Source of the DNA: JACROF01 sp964598995
Lineage (GTDB): Bacteria > Patescibacteriota > Microgenomatia > Levybacterales > UBA12049
Assembly: GCA_964598995.1 (NCBI GenBank)
Contig: CAZRDR010000063.1
Span: forward strand, 1-6,240
Length of the DNA: 6,240 nt
Reading direction: 5' to 3'
The position numbers and the translations under genes were made by a program. The stretch's first letter is position 1, and each line of letters starts with the position of its first letter. Of the stretch, positions 5,332 through 6,240 are shown in pieces. Under the pieces are notes generated by a model. It did not search any database. It was not told the DNA's origin and saw nothing but the letters and a program-made list of their open reading frames with translations.

Positions 5332-6216
5332 ATGAAGAAATCCTACGATATTAAAGACGAAAAGCTTGCTCCGGAGGGCAAATTAAAAATTGAATGGGCT
5401 GGTCAGCAGATGACTGTTCTCAAAACCATCAGGGATCGCTTCACTAAAGAAAAACCATTTAAAGGCCTCACCATCGCAGCTTGTCTTCACATTACCTCAG
5501 AAACAGCGAATTTACTTTTAACACTTAAAGCAGGTGGTGCTAAAGTCGTCTGCTGTGCATCCAATCCTCTCTCCACGCAGGACAGTGTCGCAGCATCTCT
5601 CGCACTTGATTACGATATCCCGACCTTTGCGATCAAGGGTGAAGATAGTAAAACGTATTATGACCACCTCAACGCAGTTCTTGATTATCACCCACAAATC
5701 ACGATGGATGACGGAGCTGACGTCGTGACCATGCTGCATACGAAAAGACAAGATCAACTCTCAGAAATTTACGGCTCAAGTGAAGAGACAACGACTGGTG
5801 TTATTCGACTTAAAGCGATGGAAAAAGATGGCGCGCTTCGTCTCCCCGTCATTGCTGTCAACGACTCTGACACCAAGCATATGTTTGACAACCAGTATGG
5901 CACTGGCCAGTCAACTATCGATGGCATTATTCGTGCAACAAATATTTTACTTGCGGGTAAAACAGTCGTCGTCGCTGGTTATGGCTGGTGCTCACGCGGT
6001 ATTGCCTCACGTGCTCACGGTATGGGAGCAATAGTCATCGTCACTGAGGTAGATCCTATCCGCGCACTTGAGGCGGCTATGGATGGCTTTAGCGTTATGC
6101 GGATGGAGCAGGCAGTTAAAGTTGGCGACGGCTTCGTCTCTGCAACTGGTGACAAACCTGTCCTCTCGCTGGAACATATGAATGCGATGAAAGATGGCGC
6201 TATCGTTGGCAACTAA
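5332..6216 (+). CDS. ahcY: adenosylhomocysteinase (SAH hydrolase), frame interrupted by TAA
   Basis: S-adenosylhomocysteine hydrolase, which uses bound NAD+ to split SAH into adenosine and homocysteine in the cytoplasm. The open frame gives 294 residues; family members are usually about 400-430. Substrate-domain signatures: CLHITSETANL (51-61), SNPLSTQD (77-84), TMDDGAD (124-130), SEETTTGV (150-157) and NDSDTKHMFDNQYGTGQS (177-194, with K182 and D186/N187). NAD-domain signatures: VVVAGYGWCSRGIASRAHGMGA (from 212), TEVDPIRALEA (238-248) and SATGDK (270-275). The frame ends at MKDGAIVGN followed by TAA, yet the same frame continues GHFDVEID, as in intact enzymes; the NAD domain and the C-terminal tail that reaches into the partner subunit would be lost in part. 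ATG start six bases after the kinase stop, no Shine-Dalgarno. Identity is certain; whether it makes an active enzyme is open. Confidence 0.93.
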   Translation: MKKSYDIKDEKLAPEGKLKIEWAGQQMTVLKTIRDRFTKEKPFKGLTIAACLHITSETANLLLTLKAGGAKVVCCASNPLSTQDSVAASLALDYDIPTFAIKGEDSKTYYDHLNAVLDYHPQITMDDGADVVTMLHTKRQDQLSEIYGSSEETTTGVIRLKAMEKDGALRLPVIAVNDSDTKHMFDNQYGTGQSTIDGIIRATNILLAGKTVVVAGYGWCSRGIASRAHGMGAIVIVTEVDPIRALEAAMDGFSVMRMEQAVKVGDGFVSATGDKPVLSLEHMNAMKDGAIVGN

Positions 6217-6240
6217 GGACATTTTGACGTCGAAATCGAT
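6214..6240 (+). other. in-frame TAA within the conserved GHFDVEID motif, coding continues
   Basis: The codons at 6211-6240 read Asn, stop (TAA), Gly, His, Phe, Asp, Val, Glu, Ile, Asp. In intact adenosylhomocysteinases the stop position is normally Ile, Ala or Ser (for example NIGHFD or NSGHFD). TCA (Ser) or ATA (Ile) to TAA are simple explanations. The window ends here, so the remaining C-terminal part of about 120 residues cannot be inspected. Confidence 0.85.

Noticed and set aside
5332..6240. Reassigned stop codon (alternative genetic code) as explanation for the TAA in adenosylhomocysteinase
   Set aside because: TAA ends three other genes in the window at family-typical lengths, and TGA and TAG also act as normal stops.

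Overview
The 6.2 kb window is gene-dense bacterial DNA of moderate-to-low GC. It carries seven protein genes, one cis-regulatory RNA, several promoter-like sites, and no mobile element, tRNA, rRNA or CRISPR array. No gap between genes exceeds 300 bases; the longest, about 150 bases, is filled by the riboswitch and its promoter. All three standard stop codons end genes here (TAG, TAA, TGA), so the code is the standard bacterial one. Genes are tightly packed, Shine-Dalgarno sequences are almost absent, and -10-like hexamers lie immediately before several start codons. This, with vitamin uptake and salvage-type genes, would fit a small streamlined genome such as Patescibacteria/CPR. That placement is an inference, as no marker gene is present.

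Left part (19-2027, minus strand). Transcription runs from a nucleoside-2-deoxyribosyltransferase-like gene (1584-2027) towards an FMN riboswitch (1439-1550), a ten-helix EamA/DMT permease (514-1437) and a YbaK/EbsC-type tRNA-editing domain gene (19-501). A near-consensus promoter (TTGACA, 17 bases, TATAGT) precedes the riboswitch, and its -35 box overlaps the stop codon of the upstream gene. The riboswitch makes the permease a likely riboflavin importer that is shut off when FMN is plentiful. The YbaK-like gene probably rides on the same transcript.

Centre (2102-4325). A complete beta-CASP metallo-beta-lactamase RNase (plus strand) converges on a HAD-superfamily phosphatase (minus strand). 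Only one base separates their stop codons.

Right part (4393-6240, plus strand). A PfkB-family kinase resembling adenosine kinase is followed after six bases by adenosylhomocysteinase. Together they would hydrolyse S-adenosylhomocysteine and phosphorylate the released adenosine to AMP, which pulls the reversible hydrolase forward and supports SAM-dependent methylation. The hydrolase frame is broken by a TAA at 6214-6216, inside a highly conserved motif. The same frame continues with family-typical residues (GHFDVEID) to the end of the window.

The points most worth a second look are the FMN riboswitch whose closing stem ends one base before the permease start codon, the in-frame stop in adenosylhomocysteinase, and the repeated leaderless-type promoter arrangement, including a divergent pair that may share one palindromic -35 box.
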